DNA of 15,463 nt from Caryophanales bacterium UBA6768 (GCA_002453315.1 DKGO01000192.1:1-15463); one strand, 5' to 3'; counted from the stretch's first letter, positions 1 through 7,375 are shown. Notes: a model not told the origin generated them from the letters alone. Translations and numbers: made by a program.

Positions 1-209
1 TTATTTGTCACATTGTTGATTTCATAGAAAACATCTGCAAGTGTCTATGATTAACTTAATAATATATTATTTGACAATGACACATTAATTAATACTAATA
101 ATAAATAATATTCAAATATTCTGTATTACCCTTTTATCTAAGAAAAATTTCTTAACAAAGAATATACTAATGGTTTCCTGTCCAAATTCACTATAAAGGA
201 AAAACAATC

Positions 210-1215
210 ATGGACAAGAATACACTAAAGACATGTTTGATAAATGGATATCCCCTATCAATCAGAAAAAATTTTAAACAGGTGGATATTCTCAGACAAG
301 AATAAAAAGAAACTAAAGGCCGAAGCTTTTCTTAAGCTGATGCTCTTTGCGCAATTATGTGAAACAGAGGGACTGCTTGCCATAAACGATGCATTACTTG
401 ATGATTATTTTCAAAAAAACATAGTTTTCATTCCATTAATGCTTCGCAGTTATCACGTAGAAATAATGAATTAGATCCATCCGTTCTTGCGACAATCTTC
501 TTGAACTTAGTTCATTAAATTCATGCGGACACCATCAATGCATGAAAATTCATGACTTTGAAAATCATTGATGCGACAACGTTATCGCTCAACCCCACTT
601 ATTATAAATGGGCAACGTTCAAACAAAGACAGGCGTTAAGCTCAATTTACGACTTGTGTTTATAGACAAAGATAACGTTTATCCAGACAAAGCAATCATG
701 ACAACGCCAGATAAGCATAATCATAACCACCTTAAAGTGCTTGTGATGATCAGGAAGTCATGTATATGTTTGACCGTGGTTTTATCTATTATAAACGGTT
801 TGGTCGAATGACTATAAATTACAGATGAAGCCTATTTCTTCGTCTCAAGGCTAAAGAAAAATGATGTGACTAGAACAAATTACTCATTTGAATTATCAAA
901 AAATTCAGCTGTGATTCAAGATCACATGATCTACATTGAAACAACTCAAAATTGTGCTAAGAATGTATTTTTGATTGTTGAAGTCGATGGTACAAAAGGG
1001 AACTCTTAGACTCATCTCAATCGATTTGATTTATATAAGCCGATGAGATTAGCGATATTTAACGTGCACTGATTACGTACTGTCCCCGTGTACTGATACG
1101 TTTTAAAGCAAATAGCAAAAAGTCATTATTGCGTATTAGTCGTTGAATCTAAAGCGACTTTGTGTATTCATTTAGAAACATGATGTTTACAGAAAATTCA
1201 AACTATCAACGTTAG
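210..1215 (+). pseudogene. Decayed IS4-family transposase
   Basis: Remnant of a DDE transposase of the IS4 family common in Bacillaceae. The reading jumps between all three frames. MDKNTLKT starts at 210 after an AAAGGA site, FDKWISPINQKKF follows in a second frame from about 236, and KKLKAEAFLKLMLFAQ in a third. Later pieces are SQLSRRNNELDPSVL, KIIDATTLSLN (first catalytic Asp near 570), TGVKLNLRLVFIDKD, MYMFDRG (second Asp near 772) and YFFVSRLKKN. From 1039 to 1215 one frame reads ADEISDI-stop-RA joined directly to LITYC and then KANSKKSLLRISR. The stretch that should lie between them, with the conserved third acidic residue (Y-2-R-3-E-6-K region), is missing. At least four frameshifts, several stops and this deletion make it inactive. 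No convincing terminal inverted repeats or target duplication were found. A TTGACA at 71-76 in the AT-rich leader may be its old promoter. Confidence 0.85.
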
Positions 1216-1244
1216 TGATTATTTACTATGTTATTTTTTAACAA

Positions 1245-1259
1245 ATAGAACACATTTTA
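1245..1259. promoter_or_regulatory. Weak IclR-type operator candidate before the lyase gene
   Basis: On the minus strand this reads TAAAATGTGTTCTAT, which matches each of the two stronger sites (6231-6245 and 6465-6479) at 11 of 15 positions, including the whole TTCTAT half. It is not a perfect palindrome. It lies 65-79 bases before the lyase start and just after a TACTAT -10-like box (1224-1229). That spacing is like the other two sites, but no good -35 box is visible here. The role as an IclR site is inferred. Confidence 0.35.
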
Positions 1260-1323
1260 TGTATGTTAAACTTCAATAATGGATCAAATATACAGACTTA
1301 AACATAAGGAAAGGACGATTCGT

Positions 1324-2196
1324 ATGTATTCCAGCATTAGGAAAAAGCTGAAGAATCAAATTTCCCAGGATGGAATAATAAAGGCACCTGGGGTTTATGA
1401 TTCCCTCACTGCTCTTATCGCCGAAAAGGTAGGTTTTAATGCTTTATACTTAACAGGGGCTGGTGTGTCATATACTACTTTGGGAGCCCCGGACTTAGGA
1501 TTTATTACGGCAAGTGAAATGGTAAGTAAGGCATCATATATTTGTGAAACGGTGAATATACCAGTCATCGCAGATGGTGATACAGGATATGGCAATGCAC
1601 TTAATGTAAGAAGAACGATTAAAGACTATGAAAAAGCTGGAGTTGCCGCCATTCAATTGGAAGATCAGCAATTCCCGAAAAAATGTGGCCATATGTCTGA
1701 TAAGAGAATAATTCCCGCTCAAGAAATGGAAGGGAAAATTAAGGCAGCAGTCGATGCAAGGACAGACGAAAATTTTCAAATTATTGCTCGTACAGATGCT
1801 AGGGAGACTGACAGCCTAGAAGAGGCAATAGAACGCGCTCACGGATATGCCGATGCTGGGGCAGATATTATTTTTATTGAAGCGCCGAGAACACAAGCAG
1901 AAATGATTCAAATAGCAGAATCTCTAAATAGTCCACTTGTTGCGAATATGGTGGAAGGTGGCAAAACTCCATTACTACCTGCGGAGATATTAATGGACAT
2001 AGGTTTTAAACTAGTCATATATCCAAACAGTGTGACAAGAATGGTCGCAAAATCAGCAGAAAAGGTATATTCAGAAATTAAACATAAAGGGACGACAAAT
2101 GAATTACAAGATGAAATGTTTCAATTTAACGAATTAAATCAAATTCTAAATATCGATTATTATAAGAAACTGGAAACAAAGTATAGCGGTTCTTAA
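1324..2196 (+). CDS. Isocitrate lyase/PEP mutase superfamily C-C lyase (methylisocitrate or dimethylmalate lyase-like)
   Basis: Predicted 290-residue cytosolic TIM-barrel lyase that would cleave a 2-hydroxy (branched) dicarboxylate into pyruvate or another oxo acid plus a small carboxylate. Seen: the Mg-binding DGDTGYG (D84, D86), the LEDQ acid loop, the catalytic PKKCGH loop with Cys121, ARTDAR, and NMVEGGKTP near the C-terminus. PrpB 2-methylisocitrate lyases usually have KRCGH at this loop. KKCGH with NMVEGG and a length near 290 fits the 2,3-dimethylmalate lyase/PEP-mutase branch at least as well, so substrate is open. An ATG at 1279 is in frame but has no ribosome site. The ATG at 1324 follows AAGGAAAGGA by 7 bases and starts just before the family's normal N-terminus. 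It is the first gene after the IS remnant and runs toward the aconitase-like gene, probably as one operon. Confidence 0.85.
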   Translation: MYSSIRKKLKNQISQDGIIKAPGVYDSLTALIAEKVGFNALYLTGAGVSYTTLGAPDLGFITASEMVSKASYICETVNIPVIADGDTGYGNALNVRRTIKDYEKAGVAAIQLEDQQFPKKCGHMSDKRIIPAQEMEGKIKAAVDARTDENFQIIARTDARETDSLEEAIERAHGYADAGADIIFIEAPRTQAEMIQIAESLNSPLVANMVEGGKTPLLPAEILMDIGFKLVIYPNSVTRMVAKSAEKVYSEIKHKGTTNELQDEMFQFNELNQILNIDYYKKLETKYSGS

Positions 2197-2212
2197 AAAT
2201 ATCAAAGGTTAA

Positions 2213-2253
2213 AGCGCTAAAATGAGCTTTTAAGAGAATCATTTTAATGCGTT
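2213..2253 (+). promoter_or_regulatory. Stem-loop between lyase and aconitase-like genes
   Basis: An 8-bp perfect stem (TAAAATGA at 2218-2225 with TCATTTTA at 2239-2246) is extended after a two-base bulge by five more pairs (2213-2217 with 2249-2253, one a G-T wobble). No T-run follows, so it is more likely an RNA processing or stability element, or an attenuator, than a full terminator. The left arm overlaps TTAAAGCGCTAAAA (2209-2222). This resembles a CcpA cre box around the central GCGC but lacks the conserved outer G and C. Function not established. Confidence 0.4.
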
Positions 2254-2321
2254 AACGAACTATTCCTTTGTCACATTTAACTCTGTGTGATTGATAGAAA
2301 TAGATAAAAGGGGAGATTGTA

Positions 2322-4268
2322 ATGTCATATAACGTCGCTCAAAAATTAATTAAAAAACATCTTGTTGCCGGTATCATGGAACCGGGATCAGAAATAGGTT
2401 TAAAAATTGATCAATCATTAACCCAGGATGCCTCCGGACAAAATGCAATGCTTTATTTAGAAGCGATGAACCTTGATCGAATAAAAACTGAAGTTTCAGC
2501 CCAATATATTGATCATAATCTGACTCAAGAAGATAACAAGAATCCCGATGATCACATATTTTTACATAGTGCTTCCCAACGATATGGTTCATATTTTAGT
2601 CGGGCTGGGGGAGGAGTAAGTCACCCTGTTCATATGCAACGTTTTGGAATACCCGGAAAGACTTTACTGGGAACAGATAGTCATACTTGTGCAGCAGGGT
2701 CATTAGGAATGCTTGCAATGGGAGCGGGTGCTATCAGTGTGGCAATTGCTATGGCAGGTCATCCATTTTATGTGAAAATGCCACATATTTGGGGTGTGCG
2801 ATTGTCAGGGAAGATGCCAGACTGGGTTAGTGCAAAAGACATCATTTTGGAAATGCTTAGACGCCATAGTGTTAAAGGAGCGGTGGGAAGAATTATAGAA
2901 TATTATGGACCAGGTCTAAAGGGTTTAAGTGCGATGGACCGTCATGTCATAGCTAATATGGGGGCAGAACTTGGTGCGACAACAACCGTATTTCCATCAG
3001 ATGGAGAGACGCAATTGTTTTTAAAAAGACAACAACGGGAGTATGATTGGATTGAATTAAAAGCTGATGAAAATGCAACTTATGATTTTCATGAGGAAAT
3101 AGATTTATCAAAGTTAGAACCACTTATTGCATTACCTTCAAGTCCAGATAATGTAGTCCCTGTAAGAGAAGTGGAAGGAAGGGAAATATATCAGTCATAT
3201 ATCGGATCATCAGCAAATCCCGGATATCGGGATTTTTCCATACCAGCGATGGTTATAGAAGGGGAAAAAGTATTTGATAATGTATCGCTTGATATTAATC
3301 CAACGAGCAGACAAATGCTAGCAGATCTAGCAAAAGAAGGACATATAGGCAGCTTCATACAAGCAGGTGCACGATTACATCAGGCAGGGTGTAATGGTTG
3401 CATCGGGATGGGGCAAGCCCCCGCAACAGGGAAAAATAGTTTACGAACAACTCCAAGAAACTTCCCTGGACGCTCAGGTACAAAAGAAGATGCTGTGTTT
3501 CTTTGTAGCCCGGAAACGGCCATAGCTTCAGCCATTTATGGTAAAATTACTGATCCACGAAATTTGACAATGAAATATCCCAAATTTACACCGGTTGAAA
3601 ATCCAACAATTGATACGAATTTATTAGAGGTACCACTTCCCATTGAGGAGGCAAAAAAAGTCAAATTGGAAAAAGGCCCTAATATTGTTTCCATCCCAGA
3701 AATGAAATCGTTAAGGGATCAATTTGAGAATGAAACATTATTAAAGCTCGGGGATAATATTTCAACAGATGAAATCCATGCAGGAGGATCAAAAGTACTT
3801 CCGTTTCGAAGTAATATACCTGAATCTAGTAAATTTGCTTTTGAAATAGTTGATGACACTTATTATTCACGGGCTATGACTCAAAAAGAAAAAGGTCATG
3901 TCATAATTGCTGGTTTTAATTATGGACAAGGTTCAAGTAGGGAACATGCTGCATTAACACCAAGGTATTTAGGATTAAATATTGTTATTGCCAAGAGCTT
4001 CGCCCGAATTCATTGGGAAAACTTAGTGAATGTAGGGGTCTTGCCATTAACATTTGTGAATAGCGATGATTATGACAAAATTGAAAAAGGCGATATACTG
4101 TCATTTACAAATTTAAGAGAGGCTATTATGGAAGAGAGTACGATTCAATTGAACATAAAGAATAAAAATATAAACATCGAAGGAAAACATGACCTTTCCC
4201 CACGTCAAATAAAAGTTTTACTCAAAGGTGGACTTCTCAATTGGGCAAAGGAACAACAATTAGATTGA
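2322..4268 (+). CDS. Aconitase-superfamily hydratase, single-chain 648-residue type, with an altered Fe-S ligand
   Basis: Predicted cytosolic (de)hydratase of the aconitase superfamily, resembling the short (about 640-650 residue) aconitases of anaerobes rather than the roughly 900-residue CitB of Bacillus. Residues 1 to about 420 form the LeuC-like part: TDSHT (D119, S120, H121), GCNGCIGMG (C357, C360) and RNFPGR. The last part is the LeuD-like swivelling domain with DNISTDEIH and QGSSREHAA (S538, S539, R540). The motif that normally reads SCTN and supplies the first cluster cysteine reads SSAN here (Ser297), so only two of the three usual ligands are present. The 4Fe-4S cluster may be bound differently or be unstable; this may also be a trait of the subfamily. 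AAAAGGGGAG before ATG 2322 is a strong ribosome site. Its place behind the lyase gene suggests it forms or isomerises that enzyme's substrate, for instance a methylated aconitate/isocitrate-like acid. True aconitase activity is not assured. Confidence 0.85.
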   Translation: MSYNVAQKLIKKHLVAGIMEPGSEIGLKIDQSLTQDASGQNAMLYLEAMNLDRIKTEVSAQYIDHNLTQEDNKNPDDHIFLHSASQRYGSYFSRAGGGVSHPVHMQRFGIPGKTLLGTDSHTCAAGSLGMLAMGAGAISVAIAMAGHPFYVKMPHIWGVRLSGKMPDWVSAKDIILEMLRRHSVKGAVGRIIEYYGPGLKGLSAMDRHVIANMGAELGATTTVFPSDGETQLFLKRQQREYDWIELKADENATYDFHEEIDLSKLEPLIALPSSPDNVVPVREVEGREIYQSYIGSSANPGYRDFSIPAMVIEGEKVFDNVSLDINPTSRQMLADLAKEGHIGSFIQAGARLHQAGCNGCIGMGQAPATGKNSLRTTPRNFPGRSGTKEDAVFLCSPETAIASAIYGKITDPRNLTMKYPKFTPVENPTIDTNLLEVPLPIEEAKKVKLEKGPNIVSIPEMKSLRDQFENETLLKLGDNISTDEIHAGGSKVLPFRSNIPESSKFAFEIVDDTYYSRAMTQKEKGHVIIAGFNYGQGSSREHAALTPRYLGLNIVIAKSFARIHWENLVNVGVLPLTFVNSDDYDKIEKGDILSFTNLREAIMEESTIQLNIKNKNINIEGKHDLSPRQIKVLLKGGLLNWAKEQQLD

Positions 4269-4342
4269 TTGGAAGTTAAACTTTTGTAGACAATAAGATA
4301 TAAAACTTCGTTTTTTGTCTGTTGGTGATAGTGAAAAGCAAA

Positions 4343-4406
4343 AACGTTAGTGAAAATAAGGGGATTTCCAAAATGGAAAGTTGGAAGGTTTCAATTCACT
4401 AACGTT
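4343..4406. terminator. Bidirectional terminator-like nested inverted repeat between convergent genes
   Basis: Perfect 12-bp arms AACGTTAGTGAA (4343-4354) and TTCACTAACGTT (4395-4406) enclose 40 bases. Inside these sits a smaller hairpin, TTTCCA-AAA-TGGAAA (4365-4379). The site lies between the stop of the aconitase-like gene and the stop of the leuD-like gene. Read leftward, the outer stem is followed by a T-rich tract; read rightward it is followed by TATAATTATTTT. A second T-rich stretch (about 4308-4319) lies nearer the aconitase-like gene. The 11-mer AACGTTAGTGA also occurs at 1208-1218 beside the IS remnant, so a small mobile-element origin is possible. Confidence 0.6.
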
Positions 4407-4433
4407 ATAATTATTTTACCGACTGAAAGAAGA

Positions 4434-4931
4434 TTAGTCGATTGAATAAGCCTTATGTTTTTTTAAATAATTTTCGAGTCCTTGCTCATTCAATATATTG
4501 ACCATGACCTGTGGCATTTCTGTCCCTTTAAACTTTTTGCCAATTGTTTTGTTATGAACTGTTCCAGATTTCAAATCTACTTCTATCTCATCTCCTGGAT
4601 GAATCTCATATTCACTTAATTCAATTACTGGTAAGCCAATATTAATCGCATTTCTAAAAAATATCCGTGCAAAATAGTGAGCGATAACGACCGATACCCC
4701 GGCTGTTTTTAAAGCAAGTGGTGCCTGTTCACGTGAGGAACCACAACCAAAGTTATCACCAGCAACTAGAATATCCCCTTTTTTAACTTTTTTATGGAAC
4801 TCAGGGTCCAAATCTTCTAATACATGATCAGCCAACTTTTGCATTTCTAATGTTTTTGTATATTTACCAGGAATAATGCGATCAGTGTCAATATGATCTC
4901 CATATACATGTGCCATACCTTTTAATTCCAT
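4434..4931 (-). CDS. LeuD-type small subunit of an aconitase-superfamily hydro-lyase
   Basis: 165-residue small (swivelling) subunit that pairs with the LeuC-like large subunit. Seen: [12 protein letters not shown] near the N-terminus, the [13 protein letters not shown] phosphate/carboxylate-binding motif, and [20 protein letters not shown]. This is the compact archaeal/clostridial form (about 165 residues), not the roughly 200-residue LeuD of leucine operons. The substrate-choosing loop after GK reads Y24-T25-K26-T27. The ATG at 4931 is two bases beyond the large-subunit stop, and AAGGAGG lies inside the end of that gene, so translation is coupled. A longer frame to 4997 overlaps the large subunit and is rejected. 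No leuA, leuB or other leucine gene is nearby, so 3-isopropylmalate isomerisation is unlikely. Dimethylmaleate hydratase (DmdB-like), citraconate hydratase or a homoaconitase-like role fits the context better. Confidence 0.88.
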   Translation of the reverse strand: MELKGMAHVYGDHIDTDRIIPGKYTKTLEMQKLADHVLEDLDPEFHKKVKKGDILVAGDNFGCGSSREQAPLALKTAGVSVVIAHYFARIFFRNAINIGLPVIELSEYEIHPGDEIEVDLKSGTVHNKTIGKKFKGTEMPQVMVNILNEQGLENYLKKHKAYSID

Positions 4932-4933
4932 AA

Positions 4934-6184
4934 TTAATGAGCAACCTCCTTCTTCATTAATGTGATTGGATTTGTAATTTCGCCTGTAAGTGCACAAGCA
5001 GCAACGAAAGAGGGTGAGCCCAAATAGACTGAAGAATTCGGATTACCCATTCTTCCTTGAAAGTTTCTATTCGTAGAAGAAGCAACATTTTCTCCGTCAC
5101 CCGGGATACCTTGATGGGTTCCGACACATGGCCCACATCCTGAAGGTAAGAAAGATGCCCCGGCATTCGCTAATATTTCGGCTGTACCATCAGCTAAAGC
5201 ATCTAAATATACTTTTCTTGATGATGGGGCAATAATAAACCGAACATTTTCATGGATTTTTTTCCCCTTAACAATTTTCGCTGCTTCTTGTAAGTCTTCT
5301 AATCTACCATTTGTACAGCTACCAATAAATGCTTGATGTATTGGTGTACCTTCATACTCAGAAATGGGTCTTATATTATCAGGGGAATGGGGAACGGCAA
5401 TTCTCGGTTCAATCTCAGAAACATCAATCGTTAATACTTGGGAATATTTAGCTCCTTCATCCGGTCTTATTTCTTCATACTCATAAGGTAACTCTAACCC
5501 TTCCATATCGACGAGTCCCGCTTTAGCCCCCATTTCTATTACCATATTAGCAAGGGTCATACGGCTATCTAGCGACATTGCCTTCACAGCATTACCTGAA
5601 AATTCAATCGCTTGGTATGTAGCCCCTTCAATTCCTAGCATACCAACAAGATGTAAAATAATGTCCTTTGCAAAAACACCTTCAGGTAATTGGCCATTCA
5701 GTTCAATTTTTATTGTTTCCGGTACTTTTACCCAAGTATGGCCAGTTAACATAGCACCCGCTAGGTCTGTTGACCCAACCCCCGTTGAGAAAGCCCCAAC
5801 TGCCCCGTAGGTACACGTATGTGAGTCTGCGCCTAAAACAATTTGTCCAGGTCGAGCGTGATGATGATCAATCATCACTTGATGGCAAATGCCTTCTCCA
5901 ACATCATATAATTTTATACCTTGTTCTTTTGCAAATTCACGGAGTAAATCATGTAATACTGCAACAGCTTGATTGGGTGCTGGGGATGCATGATCAATGA
6001 TTAGGACCATTTTGTCTTTATCCCAAATTTGCTCTCCACCCATTTTTTTAAAAGCCTGAATGGTAAGTGGCCCAGTAGCATCTGTCGCCATAACCATATC
6101 GACATCAACGATGGCAATATCGCCTTGAGAAACTTTTTTAGACGAATGATTGGAGATGATTTTTTCAATAATTGTTTGAGGCAA
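4934..6184 (-). CDS. LeuC-type large subunit of an aconitase-superfamily hydro-lyase
   Basis: 416-residue large subunit carrying the 4Fe-4S cluster. All expected marks are present: GADSHTCTYGA (D120, S121, H122), FIGSCTNGR (C290), SGCGPCVG (C350, C353) and RNFQGRMG. It is therefore cluster-competent, unlike the one-chain homologue at 2322. Length matches the archaeal/clostridial HacA/LeuC and DmdA class (about 420) rather than the 470-residue LeuC. A TTG start at 6184 is chosen because AAAGGA lies nine bases upstream and MPQTIIEKI is the usual N-terminus; the nearby ATG is out of frame. It forms a two-gene leftward operon with the small subunit, with its own promoter (6262-6290) and operator candidate (6231-6245). 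The enzyme would add or remove water on a branched unsaturated dicarboxylate. Together with the ICL-type lyase it resembles the DmdAB/Dml pair of nicotinate-fermenting clostridia. The substrate is inferred. Confidence 0.9.
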   Translation of the reverse strand: MPQTIIEKIISNHSSKKVSQGDIAIVDVDMVMATDATGPLTIQAFKKMGGEQIWDKDKMVLIIDHASPAPNQAVAVLHDLLREFAKEQGIKLYDVGEGICHQVMIDHHHARPGQIVLGADSHTCTYGAVGAFSTGVGSTDLAGAMLTGHTWVKVPETIKIELNGQLPEGVFAKDIILHLVGMLGIEGATYQAIEFSGNAVKAMSLDSRMTLANMVIEMGAKAGLVDMEGLELPYEYEEIRPDEGAKYSQVLTIDVSEIEPRIAVPHSPDNIRPISEYEGTPIHQAFIGSCTNGRLEDLQEAAKIVKGKKIHENVRFIIAPSSRKVYLDALADGTAEILANAGASFLPSGCGPCVGTHQGIPGDGENVASSTNRNFQGRMGNPNSSVYLGSPSFVAACALTGEITNPITLMKKEVAH

Positions 6185-6230
6185 ACCAATCCATCCTTTC
6201 TTAATATAATGAAGTTAATGTTGGTAAAAG

Positions 6231-6245
6231 TGGAATGCATTCTAT
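6231..6245. promoter_or_regulatory. IclR-type operator candidate of the leuCD-like operon
   Basis: TGGAATGCATTCTAT, with the perfect 10-bp palindrome GAATGCATTC at its core. It sits about 10-24 bases after the expected transcript start of the leftward promoter, where a bound repressor would block initiation or early elongation. It shares 11 of 15 bases with the site at 6465-6479, all outside the four-base spacer (TGGAA-N4-TTCTAT). The general form resembles E. coli IclR boxes (TGGAAAT-N-ATTTCCA). Binding by the neighbouring regulator is inferred. Confidence 0.6.
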
Positions 6246-6261
6246 TTTATACTTTAATCAT

Positions 6262-6290
6262 ATTTTAAAGAAAAGTAAGAGTAAAGTCAA
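6262..6290 (-). promoter_or_regulatory. SigA-type promoter of the leuCD-like operon
   Basis: On the minus strand TTGACT (6290-6285) and TAAAAT (6267-6262) are separated by exactly 17 bases. This puts the transcript start near 6255 and gives a leader of about 70 bases before the TTG start. Confidence 0.6.
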
Positions 6291-6428
6291 ATGTGTAAGA
6301 GAGAATAATTTATTGTAAGTTAATGTTATGAAAAGTAGACTTTAAAGCACCAGTAAACTTATTCCTAGGGAAAACGGTTATACTTTCAGTAAGTGAAGTG
6401 AAATATTTGTGAATTTCAGAACTATAGG

Positions 6429-6457
6429 TTGACAGCCGATGGGAAACTATATAAAGT
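6429..6457 (+). promoter_or_regulatory. Promoter of the iclR / CoA-transferase / lyase operon
   Basis: A perfect TTGACA -35 (6429-6434) is followed after 17 bases by TAAAGT (6452-6457); overlapping TATA-rich alternatives exist. Transcription would start near 6464, right at the operator candidate 6465-6479. This suggests that the regulator represses its own operon. Confidence 0.45.
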
Positions 6458-6464
6458 ATAGTAT

Positions 6465-6479
6465 ATAGAACATGTTCCA
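6465..6479. promoter_or_regulatory. IclR-type operator candidate at the iclR promoter
   Basis: Reads ATAGAACATGTTCCA, or TGGAACATGTTCTAT on the other strand, with the perfect 10-bp palindrome GAACATGTTC at 6468-6477. It has the same two conserved arms and four-base spacer as the site before the leuCD-like operon, and the same position just downstream of a -10 box. Autoregulation is the natural reading but is untested. Confidence 0.6.
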
Positions 6480-6628
6480 TGAAAATTTGTAACATTGGTT
6501 TTAAGTAAAGAAGATAATTATTAAACTGGGTTTCTTGCAGAATATGGTAATATATCGTAAAGGTATGTAGAATTTAATATAATATACTGATATTGTATAA
6601 AATGGAAATGGAAAGGTTGAGTAATATC

Positions 6629-7375
6629 ATGATAAAGTCATTTGAAAGAATGTTTTCTATTTTAGGTATGTTTACAATGGATACACCAAGTCTATCTATT
6701 AGTGAAATAGAAAGAGAGCTAAACTATCCTAAAAGTACTATTTTTAGGATTTTAAATACATTAATTAAAGCAGATTATATTGTGCAAAATCCTGATACGC
6801 ATCGTTATTCATTAGGGATGCAGTTTTTTAGATTGGGTAGTATCTTTCAAAGCCAATTAGATTTAAGAAATATATCGTTACCCGTAATGAAGCAACTAGC
6901 CAAAGACTCTCTTGAAACAGTAGAGCTAAATATTATTGATGAAACAAGTAGATTTTGTATAGAAAAAATAGATAGCCCCCTTACAGTAAGAAACTTTGTC
7001 CAAATTGGTGACCGTCACCCTTTACATTTAGGGGCATCCGGAAAATGTTTATTAGCATTTTTGAATCTAGATATACAGAATCATTTATTGATGAGATTGG
7101 GTGAACAATATGATGTTAAAATACAAGGGTTAAAAGAGGATTTAAAAAGGATTCGCAACAAAGGATATGCATTTACAAAGGGTGAAAGAGTGGTGGGTAG
7201 TTTTGCGGTGTCAGCCCCACTTTATGATGAGGGGGGGGGATTAATAGCAAGTATTACCCTATCTGGTCCTATTCAACGTTTGAATGGAGAGCGAGAAAAT
7301 GAGTTAATCAATTTATTAACAAACTCTGCAACAATTATATCACAAAGTTTCGGAAATTTCTCCATTAAAAGTTAA
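6629..7375 (+). CDS. IclR-family transcriptional regulator
   Basis: About 248-residue IclR-type regulator. The N-terminal winged helix-turn-helix covers roughly residues 1-65 (SFERMFSILGMF, then SISEIERELNYPKSTIFRILNTL as the HTH, and RYSLG as the wing). The rest is the effector-binding IclR domain with the family's HLGASGKCLLAF, KGYAFTKGERVVGSFAVSAPL and IASITLSGP segments. The ATG at 6629 is chosen because GGAAAGG lies 12 bases upstream and the family N-terminus begins there; a TTG at 6593 is in frame but would add an atypical tail. It is divergent from the leuCD-like operon and leads the CoA-transferase/lyase operon, so it is the obvious local regulator. The likely effector is a branched dicarboxylate or its CoA-cleavage product (inference). 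A G9 run (7231-7239) inside the effector domain is discussed separately. Confidence 0.92.
   Translation: MIKSFERMFSILGMFTMDTPSLSISEIERELNYPKSTIFRILNTLIKADYIVQNPDTHRYSLGMQFFRLGSIFQSQLDLRNISLPVMKQLAKDSLETVELNIIDETSRFCIEKIDSPLTVRNFVQIGDRHPLHLGASGKCLLAFLNLDIQNHLLMRLGEQYDVKIQGLKEDLKRIRNKGYAFTKGERVVGSFAVSAPLYDEGGGLIASITLSGPIQRLNGERENELINLLTNSATIISQSFGNFSIKS
7231..7239 (+). repeat. G9 homopolymer tract inside iclR
   Basis: Nine consecutive G bases within codons for D-E-G-G-G-L, about residues 201-204 of the regulator. This is unusual in such an AT-rich gene. Slippage by one or two bases would frameshift the last quarter of the protein. Confidence 0.9.

Noticed and set aside
1..209. Terminal inverted repeat of the IS in the left leader, including TAAGAAA-AA-TTTCTTA at 139-154
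   Set aside because: No matching sequence was found beyond the right end of the remnant, so element boundaries cannot be set.
608..811. Independent small genes at 244-474 and 608-811
   Set aside because: Both are frame fragments of one decayed IS4 transposase.
1279..1323. Longer N-terminus for the lyase starting at ATG 1279
   Set aside because: No ribosome site precedes it, and it adds 15 charged residues not typical of the family. ATG 1324 has AAGGAAAGGA at correct spacing.
2257..2266. GAACTATTCC before the aconitase-like gene as a fourth operator
   Set aside because: The spacer is one base short and the outer bases do not match TGGAA-N4-TTCTAT, so chance is as likely.
4365..4379. TTTCCA-AAA-TGGAAA as a further IclR operator
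   Set aside because: The half-sites are in the reverse order (TTTCCA first), there is no promoter nearby, and the site sits inside a terminator-like hairpin between gene ends.
4932..4997. Longer leuD-like frame starting at 4997
   Set aside because: It would overlap the LeuC-like reading frame by 64 bases and adds a non-homologous tail. ATG 4931 matches the family start and coupled layout.
6363..6380. GGAAAACGGTTATA as a CcpA cre site near iclR
   Set aside because: At least two conserved cre positions are wrong.
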